The notes under the pieces: model-generated | Databases searched by the model: none | Seen by the model: only the letters and a program-made list of their open reading frames with translations | What the model was told of the DNA's origin: nothing | Position numbers and translations under genes: made by a program | Shown: piece by piece, positions 17,791 through 26,149 of the stretch | Layout of the letters: every line of letters starts with the position of its first letter | Numbering within the stretch: position 1 is the first letter of the stretch | DNA from: Paenibacillus sp. sptzw28 | Lineage (GTDB): Bacteria; Bacillota; Bacilli; Paenibacillales; Paenibacillaceae | NCBI RefSeq assembly: GCF_019550795.1 | Contig: NZ_CP080545.1 | Location: 699,001 to 763,000, forward strand | Direction of reading: 5' to 3' | DNA: 64,000 bases

Positions 17791-18683
17791 CTATGCAACA
17801 AGCTGGCGCCGGTATTCAACCGGTGTCAGCTTGTTTAGTTTTCGTTGAGCGCGATCTTCATTGTAAAATTGGATGAATTCCTCCATTCGCCTTTGTGCCT
17901 CATCGATAGATCGTATATCATAGGGATAGAGTGCTTCGACTTTAAGATGAGAGAAGAAGCTTTCTATCGAGGCGTTGTCATAACAATTGCCTCGGCGTGA
18001 CATGCTGATTTGGGCTCCAACCTGTGGCAGCATGTCGTGGTAAGCATGAGACGTGTACTGGCTTCCTTGGTCACTGTGAATGATCAATCCAGTCACGTCT
18101 TTATGTTTGTTGAACGCCTTCTTAAAAGTCTCTAAAACAAGTGGGTTGTCGTTGTTCCTACTTATGTGGTAGGCAATGATTTCGTTATTCCAGAGATCCT
18201 TAATGGCTGACAGATAGATTCTTTCATCCAATACCCGATACTGAGTTACGTCGGTTACCCATTTTAGATTGGGAGCGTCTGCCTTAAAATTTCGTTGCAG
18301 TAGATTTTCTGCGATCCGGCCATCCTCTACCGCTGCTTGCTGACTTGTTCGGTGAACATATTTGCGACGGATAACAGCTGAATGCCCAGCTCCTGCATTA
18401 AACGAAGTACCTTCTTGTGATTAACCACGAGGCCATGCTGGCGATACAACTCATCCTGTACGCGCCGGTAGCCCACAGTCTTGTTACGGCGTTCAAATAT
18501 AGCTGTAATTTGACGTTTCAGATCTTCGCTAGGATCATGGTTGCTTCTTTTCAGATAGCTGTAGTATCCACTACGACTGATACCAAGGTATTGGCATAAT
18601 CCTTTTATGCTTTGTCTGTTCTTCATTTGGTCGACAACGATGTGCTTACAGTGTGCACCTCCTGATTCAAGATTTGTAACCAC
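17791..18683 (-). pseudogene. IS3-family transposase OrfB, frameshifted
   Basis: The catalytic DDE integrase of the IS, in two reading frames. The N-terminal half (18327-18683) carries the HTH_21-like region (SIKGLCQYLGISRSGYYSYL). The C-terminal half (17791 to about 18380) holds the DDE residues: WVTDVT, HSDQGSQYTS and DNASIESFFSHLK. Reading resumes in frame if one base is restored in the codon after GIQ near 18377, giving ...GIQAVIRRKYVHRTSQQ. This looks like a single-base deletion, so the enzyme is probably inactive unless ribosomes slip there. Confidence 0.85.
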
Positions 18684-18952
18684 TTTTTTAGTACGTCTAC
18701 CTCCAATTGCAACCGACGGAGTTCGCGTTCTTGTTCGGTCTCCGTTCGTTTCGGATCTCCCCGACCATCCTTAAATGCGGTGTCTCCAACTTCCCGATAC
18801 TTCCTCACCCATATCTTAATTCGATCTTTATCCTGAACTCCCAAATGAATAGCAATGGACCTCTGGCTCCAGCCCTCCACCGTGTGAAGACGAATTGCCT
18901 CCATCTTAAGTGACTCAGGATAATGCTTAAATTTTTGTCCCTTTAGCGCCAT
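18623..18952 (-). CDS. IS3-family transposase OrfA (HTH protein)
   Basis: A 109-residue DNA-binding protein with a helix-turn-helix near the start (ESLKMEAIRLHTVEGWSQRSIAIHLGV region) and a second HTH/coiled-coil part. ATG at 18952 has AGGGGGTG 8 nt upstream. An A6G slippery run at 18683-18689 (codons AAA AAG in VLKKW) is the typical site for a -1 programmed frameshift that fuses OrfA to OrfB in IS3 elements. OrfA looks intact. Confidence 0.85.
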   Translation of the reverse strand: MALKGQKFKHYPESLKMEAIRLHTVEGWSQRSIAIHLGVQDKDRIKIWVRKYREVGDTAFKDGRGDPKRTETEQERELRRLQLEVDVLKKWLQILNQEVHTVSTSLSTK

Positions 18953-19139
18953 AAAAAATACACCCCCTAGAAATATCATCGGTCAACCCAGGGGTTTTTC
19001 CAATGTCTATTCTAAGGGGTGCACTTCACCAAGCGGTGCAGGGTTTTTTGTTATTTTATTTTCGCCGGGGCGCCAATATTTTCTACGAAAATAGCGATAA
19101 TTGATTGCTATTGTATAACCGGCTTCCCCTAACCGGGGT

Positions 19140-19166
19140 ATAACCTACCATTTGCATTCATAGACT
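19140..19166 (+). promoter_or_regulatory. Candidate sigma-E promoter of spoIID
   Basis: ATA at 19140-19142 is followed after 16 nt by CATAGACT (19159-19166), close to the sigma-E -10 consensus CATACANT. It lies 60 nt upstream of spoIID, a gene transcribed by sigma-E in B. subtilis. Confidence 0.45.
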
Positions 19167-19226
19167 GTAGAAATCGCAAATCTTAAGAGAGACTTGAAAG
19201 AAAGGATCCGGGGAAAGGAGCGGACA

Positions 19227-20420
19227 ATGTCATACACAAGGTGGAAAGCCGCGAGATCCCGCCGCTGGCGGGCTGGCACGGGAAGATGGTGGACCGGTTT
19301 TGCTTTCGGGTGGGCGATGGTTATTCTGGTAAAAGCGCTCCTTATTCAATGGACAGCCGATGAGTCGGCCGGTTCTTTCACCGGCACGGAAGCGATAGAA
19401 TCCGAGCCGATCCAGGAGAATGCCGGGGCTCCGGCGGGACAAGCCGTACAAATTCCTGGTAAAACAGCGTCTGAAGACAGGGGTCTTCCGGATACTAAAA
19501 GCCGGACGGTTCGCAATCCGGCCGCCGGCCTGGAGACGTATTACGTCAGCGATTATGAGCGCATTCGGGTTCGTGTATATTTAACGGAGGAAAAGCGCGT
19601 AGAAACGCTCCCGATCGAGCTGTATGTGCGCGGCGTGATTGCCGGGGAGATGCCGGTCGATTTCGAGCTGGAGGCACTGAAGGCGCAGGCAATTGCGGCC
19701 CGGACCTACATATATAGAAGGCTATTGTCGGGAGATCGGAGCGACATGCCCTCGGACTCCGGAAGTGCAAATGTGACTGATACGGTGCAGAACCAGGTAT
19801 ACTTTTCTGTTAATAAACTGCTCAATCTCTGGGACGGTCAAACCAAGGAGGCCAATCTGGAGAAACTGAACCGCGCTGTCGAAGAAACCAAGGGACAGAT
19901 AATTACTTACCGTGGAGAACCGATCCAGGCCGCTTTCTTCTCAACAAGCAATGGTTATACGGAGAACGCCTCAGACTATTGGAATGTCGATCTTCCCTAT
20001 TTGCATAGTGTTGCAAGCCCCTGGGATAAGGCAATTTCACCCCGGTTTAAAGAAACGGTGACGCTGGGGCTGCGCGAGTTTGCAGAAAAGCTTGGTGTAA
20101 AGGAAAGCGAAGTCAGTGCGATGCGTGTTTTGGAATTAACTGAAGGCAAGCGTATTAAAACCGTGGCAGTCGGCGGCAATACTTTCTCCGGACGAGAGGT
20201 TAGAGAGAAGCTAGGTCTCGCTTCCTCGCAGTTCACTTGGAAGATTAACAATAACAAGCAAATTATCATTACCACATTCGGCTATGGACATGGCGTGGGC
20301 ATGAGCCAGTGGGGAGCCAACGGAATGGCCCGCAGCGGCCACACGGCAAGACAGATTGTAACCTACTATTATTCCGGAACGCAGGTGGAGCAAGCTTCGA
20401 AGCTTCCGAATCGGCATTAA
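19227..20420 (+). CDS. spoIID: Stage II sporulation protein D (lytic transglycosylase)
   Basis: A 397-residue membrane-anchored peptidoglycan hydrolase needed for engulfment of the forespore, where SpoIID works with SpoIIP and SpoIIM. A basic N-terminus and one TM helix (about residues 20-42) are followed by a linker and the SpoIID domain. The domain holds ELYVRGVIAGEMP, ALKAQAIAARTYIYRR and the C-terminal GHGVGMSQWGANGMA, which includes the conserved acidic/glutamine region. The ATG at 19227 is preferred over TTG at 19194 because AAAGGAG lies 6 nt upstream. The IS sits just upstream of its promoter but does not disrupt it. Confidence 0.95.
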   Translation: MSYTRWKAARSRRWRAGTGRWWTGFAFGWAMVILVKALLIQWTADESAGSFTGTEAIESEPIQENAGAPAGQAVQIPGKTASEDRGLPDTKSRTVRNPAAGLETYYVSDYERIRVRVYLTEEKRVETLPIELYVRGVIAGEMPVDFELEALKAQAIAARTYIYRRLLSGDRSDMPSDSGSANVTDTVQNQVYFSVNKLLNLWDGQTKEANLEKLNRAVEETKGQIITYRGEPIQAAFFSTSNGYTENASDYWNVDLPYLHSVASPWDKAISPRFKETVTLGLREFAEKLGVKESEVSAMRVLELTEGKRIKTVAVGGNTFSGREVREKLGLASSQFTWKINNNKQIIITTFGYGHGVGMSQWGANGMARSGHTARQIVTYYYSGTQVEQASKLPNRH

Positions 20421-20466
20421 ATTAGCAGCCTCTACCTCGTAATCTCAAAAAATGTTAAAACCTCAC

Positions 20467-20495
20467 GTATAAACTGCTAGGTTGTGGCAACAATG
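20467..20495 (+). promoter_or_regulatory. Sigma-F-type promoter of spoIIQ
   Basis: GTATA (20467-20471), a 14-nt spacer and GGCAACAATG (20486-20495) match the forespore sigma-F pattern GYATA / GGNNANANTG. It lies 20 nt from the spoIIQ start; spoIIQ is a sigma-F gene in B. subtilis. Confidence 0.65.
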
Positions 20496-20515
20496 GCTAG
20501 TGAGGTGATCGAACA

Positions 20516-21265
20516 ATGAATGATCAAAACAAACCGAAGCTCAAAGAAGAATCTCCCAAAAATGTAATGGGAGAAACTGCCGTCAAGCCTTCTGCCTGGA
20601 GAAAGCTGTTGTCGAAAAAGTGGGCAGCACCAGCAGCGTTTATGGCCGCGGCAGCAATCATCGTAACCTTAATGTGGCTCTACCAGGGGGCGGAGAAGAC
20701 CGCGACAACTACGACCAACACCGGCCTCGAGGTCAGCCAAGGTACGACGGAACAGCCGGTGGACCAGACGCAAACGGATGACAGCTCAGAGGTCGCATCC
20801 ACGAATGAAACGATGCAATGGCCGGCCGACCACACAAAGCTTGAAGTAGTAGCACCATTCTATGATGAGAAGGCTACAAGCGAAGAGCGTCAGGCGGCAA
20901 TGATTCAGACAGGCAACACCTTTACTGCAAACACAGGTATCGATCTTGCTGAAGCGGATAATAAGACTTTCGACGTTTCGGCGGCTCTGAGCGGTAAAGT
21001 TATGGTAGCCGAGCAGCATCCGTTAAACGGCAATGTCGTCGAAATCAAGCACGCCGACGGTATTGTGACAGTGTACCAAAGTCTTGGCGACCTGCAGGTA
21101 AAAGTCGGCGATGAAGTGAAACAAGGTACAGTTATCGGCAAAGCAGGCAGAAGCGAGCTGGAGAAGGATCTTGGGATCCACCTTCACTTCGAAGTACGCA
21201 AAGACGGTAAACCGGTCAATCCGAGTTTACTGCTTGCGACCGAATCGGCGGACGCAGCCAATTAA
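20516..21265 (+). CDS. spoIIQ: Stage II sporulation protein Q (degenerate M23 peptidase)
   Basis: A 249-residue forespore membrane protein. Residues 1-40 are cytosolic, one TM helix follows at about 41-60, then an acidic Thr-rich linker and a C-terminal LytM/M23 domain. The domain keeps the second zinc motif (GIHLHFEVRKDG), but the first ligand position reads NTGID with Asn139 where active M23 enzymes have His. As in B. subtilis SpoIIQ, this suggests a binding rather than hydrolytic role, pairing with SpoIIIAH across the septum. Position after spoIID and the sigma-F promoter support the call. Confidence 0.92.
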   Translation: MNDQNKPKLKEESPKNVMGETAVKPSAWRKLLSKKWAAPAAFMAAAAIIVTLMWLYQGAEKTATTTTNTGLEVSQGTTEQPVDQTQTDDSSEVASTNETMQWPADHTKLEVVAPFYDEKATSEERQAAMIQTGNTFTANTGIDLAEADNKTFDVSAALSGKVMVAEQHPLNGNVVEIKHADGIVTVYQSLGDLQVKVGDEVKQGTVIGKAGRSELEKDLGIHLHFEVRKDGKPVNPSLLLATESADAAN

Positions 21266-21321
21266 TGAACGAATAACAGCCGTAACATTTCCAAACAGAT
21301 TGGAATCTCGGCAACAGCTCG

Positions 21322-21348
21322 AAAAGGCAGGGGAAACCCTGTCTTTTT
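21322..21348 (+). terminator. Terminator after spoIIQ
   Basis: An 11-bp stem (21322-21332 with 21337-21347, one wobble) has a 4-nt loop and ends in T5. It lies 57 nt after the spoIIQ stop. Confidence 0.85.
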
Positions 21349-21436
21349 GCGCATTTTAACGTTATTCATCCAAGGACGCTGCCCCTCCTTATTGAAAATA
21401 TTTGCATAACTTAGGCTTGTCACGCTTGGCCACAAA

Positions 21437-21464
21437 GAATATATACCCGTACCCCTCATATAAT
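21437..21464 (+). promoter_or_regulatory. Candidate sigma-E promoter of spoIIID
   Basis: GAATATA (21437-21443) followed after 13 nt by CATATAAT (21457-21464) resembles the sigma-E -35 and -10 elements. It lies 34 nt upstream of spoIIID, which is a sigma-E gene in B. subtilis. Confidence 0.45.
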
Positions 21465-21497
21465 GTACCAAACTATCTCGAGTAGGGAGGCGGGAGC

Positions 21498-21785
21498 GTG
21501 CACGATTATATTAAAGAACGTACCATAAAAATCGGCCGTTGTATCGTCGAGACGAAGCATACGGTACGTACGATCGCCAAAGAATTTGGCGTCTCCAAAA
21601 GCACGGTGCACAAGGATTTGACCGAGCGCTTGCCGGAAATAAATCCCGATTTGGCGGACCAGGTCAAGCACATACTGGAATATCACAAATCGATCCGGCA
21701 CCTGAGGGGAGGAGAAGCGACGAAAATAAAATACAAGAAAACGAGCGGGCGGAAACGCGAAGTGCTCGCAGCTGCAAAATCGTAA
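21498..21785 (+). CDS. spoIIID: Sporulation transcriptional regulator SpoIIID
   Basis: A 95-residue DNA-binding protein that activates and represses mother-cell genes between the sigma-E and sigma-K stages. The helix-turn-helix is clear at about residues 20-42 (HTVRTIAKEFGVSKSTVHKD), followed by the family-specific basic C-terminus (SIRHLRGGEATKIKYK). It starts with GTG, preceded by GGGAGGCGGGAG. Length is near the usual ~93. It lies between spoIIQ and mbl, as in B. subtilis. Confidence 0.96.
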   Translation: MHDYIKERTIKIGRCIVETKHTVRTIAKEFGVSKSTVHKDLTERLPEINPDLADQVKHILEYHKSIRHLRGGEATKIKYKKTSGRKREVLAAAKS

Positions 21786-21888
21786 GCGATTTTTTCTACA
21801 AAAATAGAGGAATTTCGCTCATTTCAGCGAATACTGTACGATATGAATATCGATCGAACTATTATTCGCTTTGGGGGACTCCAGACTT

Positions 21889-22884
21889 ATGTTTAGCAAG
21901 GACATCGGAATCGATCTTGGTACAGCTAATGTGTCCATTCATGTAAAAGGGAGGGGCGTCGTACTGGATGAGCCTTCGGTCGTAGCGATCGAAAGCGAGA
22001 CGAAGCGTGTGCTGGCCGTCGGCGAAGAGGCGCATCGCATGGTCGGGCGGACACCCGGCAACATCATTGCTATTCGGCCGCTCCGCGACGGCGTTATCGC
22101 CGACTTTGAAATTACGGAAATCATGCTGAAGTCGTTTATCGATCGTGTAGGCGGCCGCTCGTGGTACAGCCGCCCGCGCATTCTCATTTGCGCACCGACC
22201 AATATCACTTCGGTGGAGCAGAAGGCGATTCGCGAGGCGGCGGAGCGGAGTGGCGCGAGGGACGTATTCTTGGAAGAGGAACCGAAAGCGGCAGCGATCG
22301 GCGCCGGGATGGATATTTATCAACCGAGTGGAAATATGGTTGTCGATATCGGCGGTGGAACGACGGATGTAGCCGTGCTTTCAATGGGCGACGTCGTAAC
22401 CGCCTCTTCCATTAAAGTCGCAGGGGACAAGTTCGACGCCGCTATCATGAAGTACATAAAGAACAAATATAAACTTCTTATCGGGGAACATACAAGCGAA
22501 GACATCAAGATGAAGATCGGTACGGTCTATGATAACGGCCACAGGGACGAAATTGATATTCGCGGGCGAGATATGGTTTCCGGCTTGCCGCTGACTGTGA
22601 CGATTCGGTCGGAAGAAGTGCGTGAAGCGCTTTGGGAGCCCGTATCGTCCATCGTGGCGGCGGCCAAGTCGGTGCTGGAACGTACCCCGCCGGAGCTGTC
22701 GGCGGATATTATCGACCGCGGTGTTATTTTGACCGGCGGCGGTGCACTGCTCGGAGGTCTGGACGCATTGCTGGCGGAAGAACTCAAGGTTCCCGTACTC
22801 ATAGCGGAAGACCCCATGCATTGCGTGGTCAAAGGGACAGGCCTCCTGCTCGATCATCTTGACCGTGTACCGAGAAGAAAATAA
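21889..22884 (+). CDS. mbl: Rod-shape protein Mbl (MreB-like actin)
   Basis: A 331-residue bacterial actin of the MreB/Mbl group that guides cell-wall synthesis along the cylinder. Actin phosphate-binding loops are present: DIGIDLGTANVSIHVKGRG near the N-terminus, VVDIGGGTTDVAV in the middle and GVILTGGGALLGGLD near the C-terminus. ATG at 21889 is chosen over the TTG at 21871 because GGGGGA lies 10 nt upstream and the protein then begins MFSKDIGIDLG as expected. Gene order spoIIID-mbl-flhO-flhP supports Mbl rather than MreB. Confidence 0.93.
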   Translation: MFSKDIGIDLGTANVSIHVKGRGVVLDEPSVVAIESETKRVLAVGEEAHRMVGRTPGNIIAIRPLRDGVIADFEITEIMLKSFIDRVGGRSWYSRPRILICAPTNITSVEQKAIREAAERSGARDVFLEEEPKAAAIGAGMDIYQPSGNMVVDIGGGTTDVAVLSMGDVVTASSIKVAGDKFDAAIMKYIKNKYKLLIGEHTSEDIKMKIGTVYDNGHRDEIDIRGRDMVSGLPLTVTIRSEEVREALWEPVSSIVAAAKSVLERTPPELSADIIDRGVILTGGGALLGGLDALLAEELKVPVLIAEDPMHCVVKGTGLLLDHLDRVPRRK

Positions 22885-22930
22885 TTCCGCTTCAGGTTTC
22901 GGACATCATGATATAAAGGCTGCTGCTTAG

Positions 22931-22971
22931 GCGCCTGGGTAGGACGCTTCGGGGGGCGTGCCGAGAGGCGC
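22931..22971 (+). other. GC-rich bulged hairpin between mbl and flhO
   Basis: Nested inverted repeats GCGCCT/AGGCGC and GGACGC/GCGTGCC form a two-tier hairpin in the 184-bp gap. No T-run follows, so it is not a standard terminator; it could act in mbl mRNA 3' end formation or in the flhO leader. Confidence 0.45.
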
Positions 22972-23068
22972 AAATGAGTCTAAAGTCGCATGGATGTTCT
23001 ATTCATGACCGGATCCGGTACACCGATAAAAAATGTATAGATGATTGTTTCGGGAGGTTTTCTCCATG

Positions 23069-23929
23069 TTAAGAGGTCTTTATACGGCAGCTGCCGGTAT
23101 GATTGCTCAGCAGCACCGCCATGATACGATTACAAATAATATTTCCAATATTAATACGCCGGGCTATAAGCAAAATAACGCGGTGACCCGTTCATTCCCA
23201 GAAATGCTGCTTCAGCTTACGGGAGCCGGCAGCGGTCAAGACCGTTTGGTGGGGCGAATCAATACCGGCGTTTTCGCCGAAGAGAGCTTGCAAATTCAAC
23301 AGCAGGGCGATTTGATGCAAACGAATCAATCGTCCGACTTTGCCATCATGTCCGACATCCAAGTGCCTGGAATTCAATTTGACCAGTCGGGTAAATATGT
23401 ATCTCCTGACGGAGCTTTGACTTTTCAGCCGCAAGCCTTTTTTACCGTGCAGGATGCGAATGGCGAACAACGTTATACGCGTGACGGCAAATTCACATTG
23501 GACGAGCAGAGTTACCTCACGATGGCGGACGGAGCACGGGTGATGGGCACGAATGGAGCCCCGATTAAACTGCCGCCGGGAATCTCGATGGACCAGCTGA
23601 CCATTACTCCGGAACATCGGCTTGTAAATCCGGCTACGGGCACAGTCGTCGGACAGTTTCTTATTACTCGGGTCGATAATCCAAATGAGCTTGTACGCGA
23701 AGGCGACGGTAAATTCCGTTATATCGGCAATGGGAGCGACATACGCCCTCTAAATCCCGGAGATCGAGTTGAAGTTCGTCAAGGATACATCGAGCGTTCG
23801 AATGTGGACTCCGCTCAATCCATGGTAGATCTAATGTCGGCCATGCGCGCATATGAAGCTAATCAGAAGGTCATTCAATTCTATGATCGGAGCTTAGATA
23901 AAGCGGTGAACGACGTAGGCCGCGTTTAG
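23069..23929 (+). CDS. flhO: Flagellar hook-basal body protein (FlhO type)
   Basis: A 286-residue rod/hook family protein exported by the flagellar secretion system. The N-terminus MLRGLYTAAAGMIAQQHRHD with NNISNINTPGYK is the Flg_bb_rod signature. The C-terminus VRQGYIERSNVDSAQSMVDL and MRAYEANQKVIQ is the Flg_bbr_C signature. ATG at 23069 has GGGAGG about 11 nt upstream. Paired with flhP, as in B. subtilis, where the pair encodes distal-rod proteins. Confidence 0.92.
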   Translation, partial: LRGLYTAAAGMIAQQHRHDTITNNISNINTPGYKQNNAVTRSFPEMLLQLTGAGSGQDRLVGRINTGVFAEESLQIQQQGDLMQTNQSSDFAIMSDIQVPGIQFDQSGKYVSPDGALTFQPQAFFTVQDANGEQRYTRDGKFTLDEQSYLTMADGARVMGTNGAPIKLPPGISMDQLTITPEHRLVNPATGTVVGQFLITRVDNPNELVREGDGKFRYIGNGSDIRPLNPGDRVEVRQGYIERSNVDSAQSMVDLMSAMRAYEANQKVIQFYDRSLDKAVNDVGRV

Positions 23930-23970
23930 TCGCTCTATTGTTTGATCGGATTATCGAAGGAGGCAGCAGC

Positions 23971-24792
23971 ATGAACGGCTCAATGATCAATGCTATGGTA
24001 TCCATGAACGGGTTACAGCAGAAGCTGGATATAATTGCCGATAATATCGCAAATGTAAATACCGTCGGCTACAAACGGAAGCAGGGATCTTTCGAGGACC
24101 TGCTTACGACATTGAAGCAGCAGCCTCAAGCCTTCTCCCAACCGGGTCGCCTCACACCGCTTGGCTTCAACCAGGGCTGGGGGAGCCGGCTTACTATGGT
24201 GCAGCCGGACTTGTCCCAAGGACCGCTGCAGAAAACGGATCAGCCTTTTGATGTGGCTATACAGGGCAGTGCGTTATTCGAGGTAATGCCTGACGGAAAC
24301 GGGAGCCGGGCTTATACCCGAAACGGAGCGTTCCAGCTGACGTTTGACCGGAGCGGAGCGGCTATTCTAACGACCAAGGAAGGTTATCCCGTTTCCGGTG
24401 TGGATGATAAGCGAATTGTTGTTCCTCCGGAAGCGCACGCCCTTCGAATCGAAAAGGACGGCAGCGTACTCGGCGTTCTCGCTTCCGGCGGTACGGTCGG
24501 ATTAGGCCGGCTGAAGCTTGTTCAAGCCGTGAAGCCCGCCCTGCTGTCGCCGGTGGCGGATAATTTGTTCGCCCTTGCGGACGGCGTAAATGCGGCAGAT
24601 GCCACTCGCAGCGTAACGGCTGTCCCGGGCAGCGATATCTCGATTCAGCAAGGTTACCTGGAACAATCCAATGTGAACCTGACAGAAGAAATGACCGAAC
24701 TGATCAACGTGCAGCGCGCCTATCAATTAAGCGCAAGAGCGTTGTCGTCGAGCGATACGATGCTCGGACTCGCCAACAATCTGCGCGGGTAG
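23971..24792 (+). CDS. flhP: Flagellar hook-basal body protein (FlhP type)
   Basis: A 273-residue FlgG-like rod protein. The N-terminal part MINAMVSMNGLQQKLDIIADNIANVNTVGYK and the C-terminal QQGYLEQSNVNLTEEM with LINVQRAYQLSARAL are the family signatures. The ATG at 23971 lies after AAGGAGG; the ATG at 23938 has no ribosome site. It lies 41 nt after flhO and 3 nt before the next gene. Confidence 0.92.
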   Translation: MNGSMINAMVSMNGLQQKLDIIADNIANVNTVGYKRKQGSFEDLLTTLKQQPQAFSQPGRLTPLGFNQGWGSRLTMVQPDLSQGPLQKTDQPFDVAIQGSALFEVMPDGNGSRAYTRNGAFQLTFDRSGAAILTTKEGYPVSGVDDKRIVVPPEAHALRIEKDGSVLGVLASGGTVGLGRLKLVQAVKPALLSPVADNLFALADGVNAADATRSVTAVPGSDISIQQGYLEQSNVNLTEEMTELINVQRAYQLSARALSSSDTMLGLANNLRG

Positions 24793-24795
24793 GAA

Positions 24796-25170
24796 ATGAG
24801 TGATATCGATATGGAAACGAAAAAAGAAACCATTGTCGGATTAGAGGGCGTTACCCAGGCAGAACGCTCGGGCCTATTACGAGCCTCGTCCGCGAGCGGC
24901 AAGCCGCCGGAGAGTGAACCTGGTAAACGTAAAGAGCAGAGCGCGAACGGCGAACAGAGGGACAAGGATGAAGCTCGCCCTGCCAAAACTCGGGCGCTGC
25001 GTGTTTTATTATGGATGCTGCGCAAGAGTGTTGTTCCTCTTCTGTGCATTGTCGCCGTACTTGGCGGTATGTATATCGGCTATTCGATTATCGGCAAACG
25101 GCCGGCCGCGGATGTGTTTCACTGGGCGACATGGAAGCATATGTATGACCTGGTGTTTGCGGATTCGTAA
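24796..25170 (+). CDS. EpuA-like small membrane protein
   Basis: A 124-residue protein with an unconserved charged N-terminal half (Glu/Lys/Ser-rich) and one TM helix at about residues 76-98. The C-terminal signature YIGYSIIGKRPAADVFHWATWKHMYDLVF is typical of short proteins placed in the EpuA family, often misnamed as RNA polymerase subunit beta. Its role is unknown. It starts 3 nt after flhP and probably shares its transcript; a terminator follows. Confidence 0.75.
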   Translation: MSDIDMETKKETIVGLEGVTQAERSGLLRASSASGKPPESEPGKRKEQSANGEQRDKDEARPAKTRALRVLLWMLRKSVVPLLCIVAVLGGMYIGYSIIGKRPAADVFHWATWKHMYDLVFADS

Positions 25171-25242
25171 ACCATAAATGGCTGATTGCAGGCGCCTGCT
25201 CTTACGAGCGGGTTTTTCAGTTTATGGACTGTGACAAATTGG

Positions 25243-25299
25243 AAGAAGCAGCTGTCGTGGAACCGTTTGAGGGATCCGCGGCATGCTGCTTCTTTTTTT
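25243..25299 (+). terminator. Terminator after the EpuA-like gene
   Basis: AAGAAGCAGC (25243-25252) pairs with GCTGCTTCTT (25285-25294), and the T-run continues to 25299. The loop is long (32 nt). Confidence 0.75.
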
Positions 25300-25542
25300 G
25301 AACAGTAGTTTTTAATAGCAGCTATTTCCAATTAAATTCGTGTAAGATTGATGAATGGCTGCGGTAACAACCGGACCGGCGCCTTGTCCGGAGTTTTATT
25401 TTTCGTGGTGGAGAGGTATAATGATTGAGGAACTTTGAAGAGCGAGTGGGTAACAAGCGGTTACCGGCGATGATTCAGAGTACAAGAGAGAAGAACATAC
25501 ATATAAATCTGAATCAACAGAAAAGGTAAGGGGGCGTGAACG
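25300..25542 (+). promoter_or_regulatory. Intergenic region with a weak hairpin and a -10 box
   Basis: No gene is seen. A CCGGAC/GTCCGG hairpin near 25374-25390 is followed by a T-rich stretch. A perfect TATAAT lies at 25417-25422 without a good -35. It could serve the phosphatidyltransferase gene starting at 25543, leaving a leader of about 115 nt. Confidence 0.4.
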
Positions 25543-26097
25543 TTGAATCTGCCTAATTTGTTGACGATGCTGCGGTTTGCATTGATTCCCGTTTACGTCT
25601 TCATATTCGCATCGGGACAAATGATCGGGGCGTTCTTCATCATCGTAGCAGCCGGTTTGACGGACATTCTGGATGGCTATCTGGCCAGAAAGCACGGTCA
25701 GGTTACGACCATTGGAGCGATGCTCGATCCGCTGGCCGATAAGACGATGATGATTACGGTAATCTTATCGCTGCTTATTACGGGACATATTCCCTGGAGC
25801 GCGGGCGCGGCTATTTTTATACGGGATTTAGGCATGATAATCGGTTCCGCGTTTTTTCATTTTCGGGGGAAGAAAACAGTTCCGGCCATTTGGATGGGCA
25901 AGCTCACTACAGTGCTGTATTACGCGGCCATTATGTTTATTTTTTTCGAACTCCCTTTTGCAAGAACGTATTTGTGGGCCGTTATCGCCTTTTCGTTCGT
26001 GACGTCGATCATCTACATTTTCCTGTTTGTCGCTCTAAATAAAGACGAAGGCGACGGCGGTAGTGAAGATAGTAAGCCGGGCGTCGAGAGCTCTTGA
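25543..26097 (+). CDS. CDP-alcohol phosphatidyltransferase (PgsA-like)
   Basis: A 184-residue integral membrane enzyme of the CDP-alcohol phosphatidyltransferase family. The catalytic signature D-G-x2-A-R-x8-G-x3-D-x3-D is complete in DILDGYLARKHGQVTTIGAML followed by DPLADK. About six helices are visible and the tail is acidic. It likely makes phosphatidylglycerol phosphate or cardiolipin, but the alcohol cannot be read from the sequence. It starts with TTG behind a G-rich ribosome site. Phospholipid synthesis fits the envelope genes that follow. Confidence 0.85.
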   Translation: MNLPNLLTMLRFALIPVYVFIFASGQMIGAFFIIVAAGLTDILDGYLARKHGQVTTIGAMLDPLADKTMMITVILSLLITGHIPWSAGAAIFIRDLGMIIGSAFFHFRGKKTVPAIWMGKLTTVLYYAAIMFIFFELPFARTYLWAVIAFSFVTSIIYIFLFVALNKDEGDGGSEDSKPGVESS

Positions 26098-26149
26098 GGA
26101 AAGTTCAGGAAGGGTTTGAAGGGTGTATGAGAGAATTAAACAAAAGGAG

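Larger units (their letters stand above)
17760..19025 (-). mobile_element. IS3-family (IS150-like) insertion sequence, about 1266 bp
   Basis: A complete-looking insertion sequence with related inverted ends (shared core GACATTGGAAAAA), two overlapping transposase frames on the minus strand and a candidate 3-bp target duplication TCA at 17757-17759 and 19026-19028. The exact tips are inferred from that duplication and may shift by a few bases. The transposase orfB carries a frameshift, so the copy is probably not autonomous. Confidence 0.85.
17732..19049 (+). terminator. murA terminator split by the IS element
   Basis: The left arm (17732-17751, AAAAACCCTGTACCGCTTG core) and right arm (19030-19049, CAAGCGGTGCAGGG then T6) are complementary with one G-T pair. 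Together they would make an 18-20-bp terminator stem just after murA. The IS element lies exactly in the loop, so the two arms are now 1.28 kb apart and the original terminator is probably not functional. Confidence 0.8.
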
